Below, one piece after another: positions 33,176 to 41,858 of a DNA stretch of 64,000 nucleotides. Position numbers and translations under genes: made by a program. The DNA comes from Akkermansiaceae bacterium (GTDB lineage: Bacteria; Verrucomicrobiota; Verrucomicrobiia; Verrucomicrobiales; Akkermansiaceae): positions 1 to 64,000 of the forward strand of contig CAJJBR010000002.1 in NCBI GenBank assembly GCA_905182475.1. The letters are read 5' to 3'. The notes below the pieces were generated by a model, which made no database searches, was not told the DNA's origin, and saw nothing but the letters and a program-made list of their open reading frames with translations. Numbering within the stretch: position 1 is the first letter of the stretch; each line of letters starts with the position of its first letter.

Positions 33176-36039
33176 AATCCACCCCCCGTATCTCTCCAAA
33201 CCGTCTTGGCCTTGCGCTGCCGATGACCATTATCGCCGTTGCAGCACTCACCTTGCTGCTCGTCGGCCTCCTCACCGTCCTCACCCTTGAGCGCAAAACC
33301 GCACGCTCCTACTCCAACGCCGCACGCGCCAATCTCGCCGTAGAATCCGGCCTCGCAGTCACTATTGCACAAATTACGGACTTCTTAAACCGCCCAGATG
33401 TAACCGGAGCAGCGTTTGCAACTTGGGCCTACCATCCGGGTGGAGAAACTACCCCAGGATCCCTTCTTGCACTTACCGCCGGAAGGCCAGAGTTTGATGA
33501 CGGGACTACTGCAGGCAACCCTTTCCTAACAGCCGATAACACCCAGTGGTTGGGCACAAGTGGTGGAGCCCCGGACAACCTTTTGGCAGATTTCCAGGCA
33601 GGCAGCGAAGAGGTGTTCGATTTCAATGCGAATCACACACTAGGTGCAATGAATGGTGCTTGCCTTGCTCGTTGGCAGGATTTTGATACCGATTCCCAAG
33701 GTCGCAAAATGCGCTTCGCAGTTTGGGTCGATGACGAAAGTTCCCGCCTTGATGTCACACAGATTGGAACCCAAATTCGTGAGGACGGAAACAGCCCTGC
33801 TGAAGTTCCTTTCTTCGAAGTAGGGAAACTAGAGGATGATGATGCGGCAGATCAAGAATTCTGGCTCACTGGAGATTCGGCCAGGGTAACTTTGGGTAAC
33901 ACTCAATTCCCTAAGGAACTTTCGGGCGTAGCCACCTCGTTCAGCCGTGGCTATGATGTTCTCGCCTACACCCCTAGCTATGCCGATGCGGGTGCTTCGG
34001 AGGAAAATGGCTACCCGTTGCCCCTCAGGGGCCGTCTGAAACGGAATTTGAACTGGAGCGGCCATCTTACTTCAGGCTCCGTGGACGAACGTGTTGAACG
34101 GTTGACCGAATGGATGGCCAACGGGGCAGAAGGCTTTTTCAACAAACGGAATCTAAACTACTGGCCAGGAGGTAAAAGCACAGCAGAGCCCGATTACCAG
34201 ACTCTCTCATCAGTAAATCCCTTCGCCGCTGACCCGCGCAAAGAGCAATTTCGCACCATTTCCGCCTCGCTGATCGATTACCTTGACTCGGACAACGTCC
34301 CTACCCAGCCAGCCAGACTTGCCGACTTGGACTATGGGAACCCCATGCCAGGTGCCATTCCCGTGTTGCTAATGAGAGATGTGAAAACGCCAGAATTCTT
34401 TGGCGCAGACCGCACGGTCCGTATCAACGAAGTTCAAATCATTTGGAATTCCCAAGGAGCACCAGACGGTTTTGAAGCCAACAGCACCGTCAAACGAACC
34501 AGCCTCGAAGGTGGGCTTTATCGCTACGAAATCCCGGTTACCTACCGATTCGAATTGTGGAATATGGACGAAAATGAGATTTCCGCTGCTAGCTACGAGA
34601 TTCGTTCCACTTATATTCAGCAAATTCAAGGATCCGCCTTTGGCGCGATTGGTGCTCAGCCGATTCCGGAGGAAGCGGAGCTAGTTCTGCCCTTAAATTC
34701 CGGTAACCCCATAACCTTCGCGCCGAATCAGATCAAGGTCTTTGATATCACACGCACCTATGTGCGTGAGAGTAGCGAAGACCGGGGCACTACCTGGGAT
34801 AGTTTCAGATCAAGCGATAACAATAAACAACCGGACGGTCACCAGCGCCAAGCCCACGTTTTATTGAATGCCGGGACTGGCGAATGGCTTCACGCAACGG
34901 GTTATTTGCAAATGAGCGAAGCTCCTACGGACGGTGTCGTCTCAGTTGGCCCCGGAAACAAAGGTGGATCAAAAGGAAATCAACTCAACGACCCGCGGAT
35001 GACTCCATTGAGGATGTATGACAAAGATAGTGGGCTTCACTTTCACGAAGCGGATCGAGACTGGTCTGGCAACAAACCCGGCAAAATGAATTCTGTGAAC
35101 AACAGTCTCAACGGCTACAACTATCAGGACTTCAATTTCTGGTTGGACAGGCCGTATCTGCAATCGATAAACAGCCCCTTGCAAGGCATAACTCGTGTTG
35201 AAAATCGGCCGATGCGTTCACCAGCTGAGCTAGGGCGTATTTTTGATCCCTCATGGACTCATCCAGCCGGGCGAGGCAATGGAAATCAACCTTTCAGCCA
35301 AGGAGTTTTATCACCCTTTAGAGGAGGAGCCACACTGGCAATTGGGCAACGCTCGAAAGCCACCTTGAGCGGCACGGCAGAAGCTGATCACCTGGATGCC
35401 AAACCATGGAACATCATGGATATTTTTACCACAGAAGGGGATGGGAGCAGCGTGACCAGTGACGAGTTTGGCAGCCTAGAATGGCGGGGACGGGTCAATC
35501 TGAATAGTCAAAAAAGCCTCGCTCTGACTACCGGGATCAAGAGTAACCATGAGCTGATCATGGAGCTTCCCGAGCTCCGGCTGGGTGAAGCAACTCGCCC
35601 TACCGAATTTAAATTCAAAGCCGTCGCGGAAGAGTTAAAAAACCGCCTCACGAGGGGTGGGCAGCGACCGGATGGAAAATTGATCGCCACTTGGAAGGAT
35701 GCGCTTCCTTTGTATTCTCCAGGTCAACTCAGCGAGCTGGAGAGTTGGAACGAAATCTCTGCCTTCAATCCTCCCGAAAATAGTTTAAATAACGATCTCG
35801 AATTATTGAACCGTTCTGATTCTTCTCGTGAAGAGGCAATGATGCGAACGGCGAATCTTGTCACAACCCGCAGCCACTGTTACCGCATCGTAGCAGCAGG
35901 CGAAGTCCTCGAAGCCAGTGGGAAAGTTCTCGGCCACCGGATACTGGAAAAGGTCATATTCTTTAATTGCACTTGGGATTCAGATACCGGGGAGCTGGAA
36001 TCCGTAAAAGCTGAAACACTTTATGTCCGATCATTGTGA
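33172..36039 (+). CDS. Verru_Chthon cassette protein A (large, GspK/PilX-like N-terminus)
   Basis: 955 residues, starting inside the stop of gene C. The N-terminus has basic residues, then LGLALPMTIIAVAALTLLLV, a membrane helix resembling the GspK/PilX class, which lacks the +5 Glu of ordinary pilins. The large remainder contains segments such as SFSRGYDVLAYTPSYADAG and PMRSPAELGRIFDPSWTHP, together with KPWNIMDIFTTEGDG, characteristic of this family and without known enzymatic function. It ends YRIVAAGEVLEASGKVLGHR, a typical beta-strand tail. It could cap a pseudopilus the way GspK caps type II pseudopili. Codon use appears more AT-rich than in neighbouring core genes. Confidence 0.85.
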   Translation: MKSTPRISPNRLGLALPMTIIAVAALTLLLVGLLTVLTLERKTARSYSNAARANLAVESGLAVTIAQITDFLNRPDVTGAAFATWAYHPGGETTPGSLLALTAGRPEFDDGTTAGNPFLTADNTQWLGTSGGAPDNLLADFQAGSEEVFDFNANHTLGAMNGACLARWQDFDTDSQGRKMRFAVWVDDESSRLDVTQIGTQIREDGNSPAEVPFFEVGKLEDDDAADQEFWLTGDSARVTLGNTQFPKELSGVATSFSRGYDVLAYTPSYADAGASEENGYPLPLRGRLKRNLNWSGHLTSGSVDERVERLTEWMANGAEGFFNKRNLNYWPGGKSTAEPDYQTLSSVNPFAADPRKEQFRTISASLIDYLDSDNVPTQPARLADLDYGNPMPGAIPVLLMRDVKTPEFFGADRTVRINEVQIIWNSQGAPDGFEANSTVKRTSLEGGLYRYEIPVTYRFELWNMDENEISAASYEIRSTYIQQIQGSAFGAIGAQPIPEEAELVLPLNSGNPITFAPNQIKVFDITRTYVRESSEDRGTTWDSFRSSDNNKQPDGHQRQAHVLLNAGTGEWLHATGYLQMSEAPTDGVVSVGPGNKGGSKGNQLNDPRMTPLRMYDKDSGLHFHEADRDWSGNKPGKMNSVNNSLNGYNYQDFNFWLDRPYLQSINSPLQGITRVENRPMRSPAELGRIFDPSWTHPAGRGNGNQPFSQGVLSPFRGGATLAIGQRSKATLSGTAEADHLDAKPWNIMDIFTTEGDGSSVTSDEFGSLEWRGRVNLNSQKSLALTTGIKSNHELIMELPELRLGEATRPTEFKFKAVAEELKNRLTRGGQRPDGKLIATWKDALPLYSPGQLSELESWNEISAFNPPENSLNNDLELLNRSDSSREEAMMRTANLVTTRSHCYRIVAAGEVLEASGKVLGHRILEKVIFFNCTWDSDTGELESVKAETLYVRSL

Positions 36040-37411
36040 AAAAAACTTCCTCGCACTTTTACTGATTATTTTGATCGGTGCGCCCTCTCTTTCGGCTGCT
36101 TCTCTCAGATGGATACATTTGGGCACGATTGACGCCGGATTGGTAAGTTTGGCGATCGACGGGAAAATAGCCTACCGGAAAATGCCGCCCGGGAGAGCTA
36201 CACCCTGGGGAAATGTCTCACCAGGCCTTCATCATTTTCAGATCGCGTCAGAGAAAAACCTTGGCTCCGCCTTTGAGTTGGAAATCGCTAAAAACCAGAA
36301 GATCACCATGGTAAGCGTTTCGGATAAAAACGGCGACCTTCAATGTCGTACTTTTGGCTTGGACGCGCCCCAAGAAGAATTTTTTTTCCTCAATGTGATG
36401 CCCGGTGTCATGATGAGTTTGCCGGAAACCAAGCAGAAGGCCATTTTTGGAAAAGGCTTCTGGCTACATGATGATAAGGCAAAGACCACCGTCTCATTAG
36501 TCGATAGTGAAGGGTTTCACGGGAAAGTTGATTTTTCCCGTTTGGGCGATGCGGATACGCCAACAGGCTCCTACCTTGCCATTCTTTTTAGCGACGATGA
36601 TGGCAAGCCCAATCTCGCAATTCTTCGAGACCGCGATGCACTCTTTAAAATTAGCAATAAATCTATCGAAATTGCCGATGAATTAGTAGCGGGTATCAGA
36701 ATCATTTCCGAAGGGAATAAGCTAGCTGCGGGCAGCTTCGATCCAGCAGATACCAATTGGGAGAAAGTGCAGAGTCAAATTTTTTGGCTTAATCTGTCGA
36801 TTGACCGCGATCCATGCAGGTTGGAGATCAGAGGCTTCCCTGCTATGCGACGCATGCCTTCAGGGCGCGGCACGGGTTTTGTAAAATGGCCTGCGGGTGC
36901 TTGGAAAACAGATGTTGTGGTCGAGCGGACCAATGAGAAACTCGCTAGCGACAGTTTCTCGCTCTCCGCCAAGGCTAGTATAGGGCTGATCAGCTCTGGT
37001 GGCGGGAAATATCCTCATCGTTTACTCACCGTGGAAGGGCGGTCACGTGGAGAAAGTAGATCCGTCCAAAAGTCGCAACTTCGGTTCGTAAACGCCCTAC
37101 CCGATGGAGTCTTGAGATCTATCGTTCAATACGATACAGAGCCAGTCATAATCACATTGGATCCGGGAGAAATCGGGGATATGATTCCGCTCGTGAAAGG
37201 TAGCTTTCCTGGAGCAAAACTTGATCTAACTCTGGGTGCACAGAAAAATCACCAAATCTGGGAAATTCCCTTAATGCCTACTCTTCCGCCGGGAGATTGG
37301 GTGGTAGTTATACACCTCGATCAAGAATCATTTGCTGCACCCGTCCTCACTTGGGTGGAAATGGACAAAGGCGCAATCACATTTCCCGCCGCTCCGGGAG
37401 GTGACGAATAA
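36023..37411 (+). CDS. Exported protein, fifth gene of the prepilin cassette
   Basis: 462 residues starting 17 bases before the stop of protein A, so translation is probably coupled. The N-terminus ALLLIILIGAPSLSAAS is a signal peptide. Two related beta domains are visible: SLRWIHLGTIDAGLVSLAID near the start and QLRFVNALPDGVLRSIVQYD near residue 350, each followed by a segment built round a PG turn (SPGLHHFQI, PPGDWVVVIHL). The repeats resemble DUF4397-type beta sandwiches. No enzyme motif is visible. It may be the secreted passenger or surface part of the apparatus; that is inferred from position. Confidence 0.72.
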   Translation: MSDHCEKNFLALLLIILIGAPSLSAASLRWIHLGTIDAGLVSLAIDGKIAYRKMPPGRATPWGNVSPGLHHFQIASEKNLGSAFELEIAKNQKITMVSVSDKNGDLQCRTFGLDAPQEEFFFLNVMPGVMMSLPETKQKAIFGKGFWLHDDKAKTTVSLVDSEGFHGKVDFSRLGDADTPTGSYLAILFSDDDGKPNLAILRDRDALFKISNKSIEIADELVAGIRIISEGNKLAAGSFDPADTNWEKVQSQIFWLNLSIDRDPCRLEIRGFPAMRRMPSGRGTGFVKWPAGAWKTDVVVERTNEKLASDSFSLSAKASIGLISSGGGKYPHRLLTVEGRSRGESRSVQKSQLRFVNALPDGVLRSIVQYDTEPVIITLDPGEIGDMIPLVKGSFPGAKLDLTLGAQKNHQIWEIPLMPTLPPGDWVVVIHLDQESFAAPVLTWVEMDKGAITFPAAPGGDE

Positions 37412-37454
37412 GCGCAGGTATCATTGGCCTCCCCAGTATTTTAATGAGGTGGGA

Positions 37455-38237
37455 TTATTGATAATGCACCCAGAAATCGCGTCCGTTTTCCTGAATCTGA
37501 GCCAGTATTCCTTCACCCTGTCCTTTCCCGAACTCCTCCGCAATCGCCCGCAAGTTCCCCGGATGATTGATTTCTTCGCCGAGTGGGAATTTCATGAACT
37601 CCTCCGGCGGTATCATCTCCGGAGCATCCGTTTCTAGGAGGATGCGGTTTGCCGGGAGCTGGCGGAAAACCTCCAAAACCTTGCGCTTCCGCTCCTGCAG
37701 GAAATATCCGGAAAAGGAAAAGTAGGCGCCTTTCTTGAGCAGCCTCTCCGCCACCTCGATAGAGCCGCCGAAGGAGTGCATCAGGAATTTTTCCGGCCAT
37801 TCCGGCATCTCGTCCATCACCGAGAAAAGCTCCTCCCAGGCCTTTAGGCAATGAACCGTCATCACGCGGCGCATCTCCGTAGCGATACTCACCTGTTTCA
37901 CAAAAACCTCGCGCTGCACTTCCATCACTGGCGTATCCACCCACCCGTCCACCCCGATTTCCCCGACAGTCGCTAGCGGATCCGCATCCAAAATTTCCCG
38001 CAAGCGCCCTTCCCAGCCTTCCTCCGCAGTGTCCGCAAACCACGGATGGATCCCATACGCCGGAAAAACAAAGCCCGCAAACTCCTGCGCCAGACCCGCC
38101 ACCGCTTCCCAGTCCGCCTCCTGAGTCGCATTCACCACGCAGCCGGAAATCCCTTCAAGTTTCATTTCCTCCACCAGCTCGCCAACCGGTTTCCCGAAGC
38201 GCCCGCTCTGTAGATGGTTGTGAGAATCGAAGAACAC
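37455..38237 (-). CDS. TatD-family metal-dependent hydrolase
   Basis: 260 residues of the amidohydrolase-fold TatD family. Metal ligands appear in order: FFDSHNHLQSG (two His), TVGEIGVDGW (Glu), MTVHCLKAW (His), LMHSFGGS (His) and LLETDAPEM (Asp). GYFLQERKRK and the late Asp are typical. TatD enzymes act as 3'-5' DNases or RNases in repair and RNA turnover, and some act as D-aminoacyl-tRNA hydrolases. It is divergent from secA, with 146 bases between them. SIEVAERLLKKGAYFSFSGY matches the usual family spacing. Confidence 0.88.
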   Translation of the reverse strand: MFFDSHNHLQSGRFGKPVGELVEEMKLEGISGCVVNATQEADWEAVAGLAQEFAGFVFPAYGIHPWFADTAEEGWEGRLREILDADPLATVGEIGVDGWVDTPVMEVQREVFVKQVSIATEMRRVMTVHCLKAWEELFSVMDEMPEWPEKFLMHSFGGSIEVAERLLKKGAYFSFSGYFLQERKRKVLEVFRQLPANRILLETDAPEMIPPEEFMKFPLGEEINHPGNLRAIAEEFGKGQGEGILAQIQENGRDFWVHYQ

Positions 38238-38265
38238 AACGTGAGCCTATCAATATCCCCCTCTT

Positions 38266-38300
38266 CATTGAAGTTTGGAATTTGAACTTTTGCATTTTCC
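38266..38300. repeat. Short-period AT-rich repeat in the secA upstream region
   Basis: CATTGAAGTTTGGAATTTGAA and following bases form imperfect heptads (GAAGTTTG, GAATTTG, AACTTTTG). This resembles the segments before polA and pdhB. It lies between the divergent tatD-family and secA genes. Confidence 0.45.
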
Positions 38301-38383
38301 CCCCAATTCCAACACTTGCACCCGCGCCATCTCCGGTGTATCCACCCTTCACTTAGCCCGCAACGGGCATAGCTCAATTTCTC

Positions 38384-41300
38384 ATGATCAAGTGGATTCT
38401 CCAAAAAATCGTCGGCAGTAAGAACACGCGCGAACTGCGCCGCATCCGCCCGACCGTCGCCCGCATCAACGAAGCGGAGCAAGCGCTCCTGAACGAGCCG
38501 GAAGAAAAACTCCGCGAGCTCACCGTGAAATGGCAAAAACACCTCGCCCGCTACCACGATCTCAAGTCGCCGCCGAAGCCCATCGTCGAAAAAATGTCCG
38601 AGGAGGATCTTCGGACGACCGCCAGCGATCTTGAAGCCCGTTTCAAGGACATGCGCGACGAATTTCCGTCACTTCCCGCCAACATCAAGGCCACTCCGGA
38701 AGCCATCGAGGGTGCGAAGAACTCTTTCCACGAGATCGAAGGCGATTTCCAAAAAGCCCGTGCGAAATATCTGGAGCAGATCCTTCCCGAAGCCTACGCG
38801 GTCGTGAAAAACGGCGCGCGACGCATGTGCGGCACCGAAATCCAGGTCAGCGACCAAGCACTGCCATGGGAAATGATTCACTTCGACGTCCAGCTAGTCG
38901 GCGGCATCGCCCTGCACCGCGGGATGATTGCAGAGATGCAGACGGGTGAAGGTAAAACCCTCGTCGCGACCCTGCCCGTTTACCTCAACGCCCTGACCGG
39001 CCTCGGAGTTCACGTCATCACGGTCAACGACTACCTTGCGAAACGTGACTCAGATTGGATGGGATCACTCTTCCGTTACCTAGGTCTTACCGTCGGTTGT
39101 ATCCAGAACCAAATGGCTCCGTGGGATAGACGCGAGCAATACGCCAACGACATCACATACGGAACCAACGCGGAATTCGGCTTCGACTACCTCCGCGACA
39201 ATGGCATGGCATCTTCCAATGAAGACCAGGTTCAGCGCGGCCATTACATCGCCATCATCGATGAGGTTGACTCCATCCTTATCGACGAGGCGCGGACGCC
39301 CCTCATCATTTCCGGCCCCACCGCCCAATCCACACATCAGTTCGACAAATACAAGCCGCTGGTTGACCAACTCGTCAAAAAGCAGACCGGCCTTTGCAAC
39401 GACCTCGCCAACGAAGCCAAGAAACTCGCCGACGCCGGCGAAATCGACGAAGCCGGACGGTTGCTTTTCAAAATCAAACTCGGCCAGCCGCGCAACCGCA
39501 ACCTCATGCGCTTCATGGAGGAGCCGGAAAACCGCCGCCTAATCGAGAAAACCGAACTCTCCTTCTACCAAGACGCGCAGAAAAAGGAACTCTTCGCCCT
39601 CAAGGAAGAGCTCTTTTTCACCATCGATGAAAAAGGCAACGACGCGGATCTCATGGAAATGGGTCGCGAATTCCTTTCCCCTGGTGACCCGGAATCCTTC
39701 ACCCTCGAAGACCTCGGCTCCGTGTTTGCGGACATCGATGCGAACCTCGAGCTGAGCCCCGAGGAACGCGTTTCACTGAAAGAGGAAGCGCAGGATCGCA
39801 TGGGCGTGCAGGCGGAGAAAATCCATAACATTTCCCAACTCCTCAAAGCCTACTGCGTCTATGAAAAGGACGTCCAGTATGTGGTGAAAGACGCCAAGGT
39901 CATCATCGTCGATGACAACACTGGCCGTGAAATGCCAGGCCGCCGCTGGTCCGACGGACTCCACCAAGCCGTCGAAGCCAAGGAAGGTGTCGCCATCGAA
40001 AAGGAGACTCAGACCTTCGCCACGATCACCATCCAGAACTACTTCCGCCTCTACGAGAAACTCGCCGGCATGACGGGAACCGCTGAAACCGAAGCTGCGG
40101 AGTTTCACGATATCTACCGCCTCGACGTGCTCCCGATCCCGACCAACGCGCCGAATGTCCGCGTCGACGAGAACGACCAAGTTTTCAAGACACGCCGCGA
40201 AAAGTTCAACGCAGTCATCGCGAAAATCCAGGAAGCCCACGACAAAGGGCAACCCGTCCTCTGCGGAACCGCATCCGTGGAATCCTCCCAGACCCTCGCC
40301 CGCATGCTCCAGCGCGCGAAGATCCCTCACTCCGTCCTCAACGCGAAGTTCCACGAGCAGGAAGCGGAAATCGTTTCCTCTGCCGGTCAGCCGGGCTCAG
40401 TCACTGTTTCTACCAACATGGCAGGACGCGGAACCGACATCAAACTCGGCAAGGGTGTCGCCGAGGTTGGCGGACTTTTCGTAATCGGCACCGAGCGTTA
40501 CGAATCACGCCGTGTTGACCGCCAGCTCCGTGGCCGTTGTGCACGTCAGGGCGATCCCGGCCGTTCCCAGTTCTTCATCTCCTTCGAGGATGACCTCATG
40601 CGCAACTTCGCAGCAGCGGAAAAAATGACCGCGATGATGGAACGTTTCGGCATGAAAGACGGCGAAGCGCTCGAGCACTCATGGCTCAACCGCTCCGTGG
40701 AAACCGCACAGAAACGCGTCGAACAACGCAACTACACATGGCGGAAGCGCGTCCTAGACTTCGATGACGTGATGAACAAACAGCGCGAAGTTGTTTACGG
40801 CTACCGCAACGAAGTCCTCTCCACCGAGAGCCCTCGCGACCTCGTCATCGAGATCATCGAAGAAACCATCCCGACGAAAGTACACGAATACCTCGAAGAG
40901 CGCGATGAGAGCTCGCCTGACTACGCTGAGCTCCTCGGCTGGGTCAACGCGACCCTCCCGATCAGCGTTTCCAAAGAGGAGTTCGTCACCGGCCAGACTC
41001 CCGAACAGATCTCCAAATTCCTTGTCGACAAGGTCAAGGAAACCTACGAGCTCAAGGTCAAGGAACTGCCTTACGAAGTGCTCGACCAGGAAGAGCGCCG
41101 CATGGTTCTCGTTGCCATCGACAAGCAATGGATGGCACACCTTTATAACATGGACGCCCTCCGCGAAGGAGTCGGCCTCCGTGCCCAGGGTCAGAAAGAC
41201 CCGCTCATCGAGTACAAAAACGAAGCCTATAAACTCTTCGTTACCCTCATGGACGAGATCAAGCAAGAGGCTCTCACGAACCTCTTCCGCTCCGCTGCAA

Positions 41301-41572
41301 ACCTCAAGGATTTCCTCAAGCAGCTCCACAACCAGCCGCAACAACTTCAGGGCGGCGAGTCCAGCGACGGCATTACACGGGACAACATGGCCTCCAGCGG
41401 CAGCTTGGAAAACATCGACCCCGCACAGATTTCCAAACCCGGCGGCAGCGAGCTCAAGCTTAACTTACCAAAACGCAAGCCAAGCTTCTCCATCGAGACC
41501 ACCGGCCGCAACGCCCCCTGCCCATGCGGCTCCGGCAAAAAATACAAGCAGTGCTGCGGGAAAGAGGCGTAA
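38384..41572 (+). CDS. secA: Preprotein translocase ATPase SecA
   Basis: 1062 residues. Walker A MQTGEGKT and Walker B-type VDSIL with IIDEVDS lie in the first nucleotide-binding fold. VSTNMAGRGTDIKLG and the arginine-containing ESRRVDRQLRGRCARQGDPG belong to the second. A helical scaffold and wing domain follow. The C-terminus NAPCPCGSGKKYKQCCGKEA is the zinc-binding, SecB-contact tail. The protein is longer than the about 900 residues of E. coli SecA; inserts lie around residues 330-480, as in other members of the PVC group. It drives export through SecYEG, which fits the many signal peptides in the window. Confidence 0.97.
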   Translation: MIKWILQKIVGSKNTRELRRIRPTVARINEAEQALLNEPEEKLRELTVKWQKHLARYHDLKSPPKPIVEKMSEEDLRTTASDLEARFKDMRDEFPSLPANIKATPEAIEGAKNSFHEIEGDFQKARAKYLEQILPEAYAVVKNGARRMCGTEIQVSDQALPWEMIHFDVQLVGGIALHRGMIAEMQTGEGKTLVATLPVYLNALTGLGVHVITVNDYLAKRDSDWMGSLFRYLGLTVGCIQNQMAPWDRREQYANDITYGTNAEFGFDYLRDNGMASSNEDQVQRGHYIAIIDEVDSILIDEARTPLIISGPTAQSTHQFDKYKPLVDQLVKKQTGLCNDLANEAKKLADAGEIDEAGRLLFKIKLGQPRNRNLMRFMEEPENRRLIEKTELSFYQDAQKKELFALKEELFFTIDEKGNDADLMEMGREFLSPGDPESFTLEDLGSVFADIDANLELSPEERVSLKEEAQDRMGVQAEKIHNISQLLKAYCVYEKDVQYVVKDAKVIIVDDNTGREMPGRRWSDGLHQAVEAKEGVAIEKETQTFATITIQNYFRLYEKLAGMTGTAETEAAEFHDIYRLDVLPIPTNAPNVRVDENDQVFKTRREKFNAVIAKIQEAHDKGQPVLCGTASVESSQTLARMLQRAKIPHSVLNAKFHEQEAEIVSSAGQPGSVTVSTNMAGRGTDIKLGKGVAEVGGLFVIGTERYESRRVDRQLRGRCARQGDPGRSQFFISFEDDLMRNFAAAEKMTAMMERFGMKDGEALEHSWLNRSVETAQKRVEQRNYTWRKRVLDFDDVMNKQREVVYGYRNEVLSTESPRDLVIEIIEETIPTKVHEYLEERDESSPDYAELLGWVNATLPISVSKEEFVTGQTPEQISKFLVDKVKETYELKVKELPYEVLDQEERRMVLVAIDKQWMAHLYNMDALREGVGLRAQGQKDPLIEYKNEAYKLFVTLMDEIKQEALTNLFRSAANLKDFLKQLHNQPQQLQGGESSDGITRDNMASSGSLENIDPAQISKPGGSELKLNLPKRKPSFSIETTGRNAPCPCGSGKKYKQCCGKEA

Positions 41573-41579
41573 AACGGTA

Positions 41580-41603
41580 GGGTCAAACCGGCTCGGTTGA
41601 CCC
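41580..41603 (+). terminator. Hairpin after secA
   Basis: GGGTCAAACCG pairs with CGGTTGACCC with one bulged base around a GCT loop, 7 bases after the secA stop codon. A-rich sequence rather than a T-tract follows, so this is a possible but not classical terminator. Confidence 0.45.
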
Positions 41604-41725
41604 AAATCAAAAACGCAGCGGCACTCTCCCCTAAGTGGGAGGACAACCGCGATTCCCCGGCCTATTCCCAACCCAGCTTCCTTCCTACACGGAGGGAGAA
41701 GGAAACCTTGGATCGGAGAATCTTC

Positions 41726-41760
41726 CTTGAAAATTGAAACTCAGGCGTTCAATTTTCAAG
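41726..41760. repeat. Perfect 13-base inverted repeat between convergent genes
   Basis: CTTGAAAATTGAA (41726-41738) pairs perfectly with TTCAATTTTCAAG (41748-41760) around a 9-base loop. It lies in the 286-base space between the 3' ends of secA and the ABC fusion gene, where no gene is seen. It may be a bidirectional terminator, or a dispersed element. Confidence 0.55.
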
Positions 41761-41858
41761 AAACCTCCACGCTCTCAAACCCCAATCAGGGTTTATACTT
41801 CCCTCAGGCGGGGGATTTGTAGGCAGGAAGAAATAAAAATTGGTGCCCGGCCTGCGTT

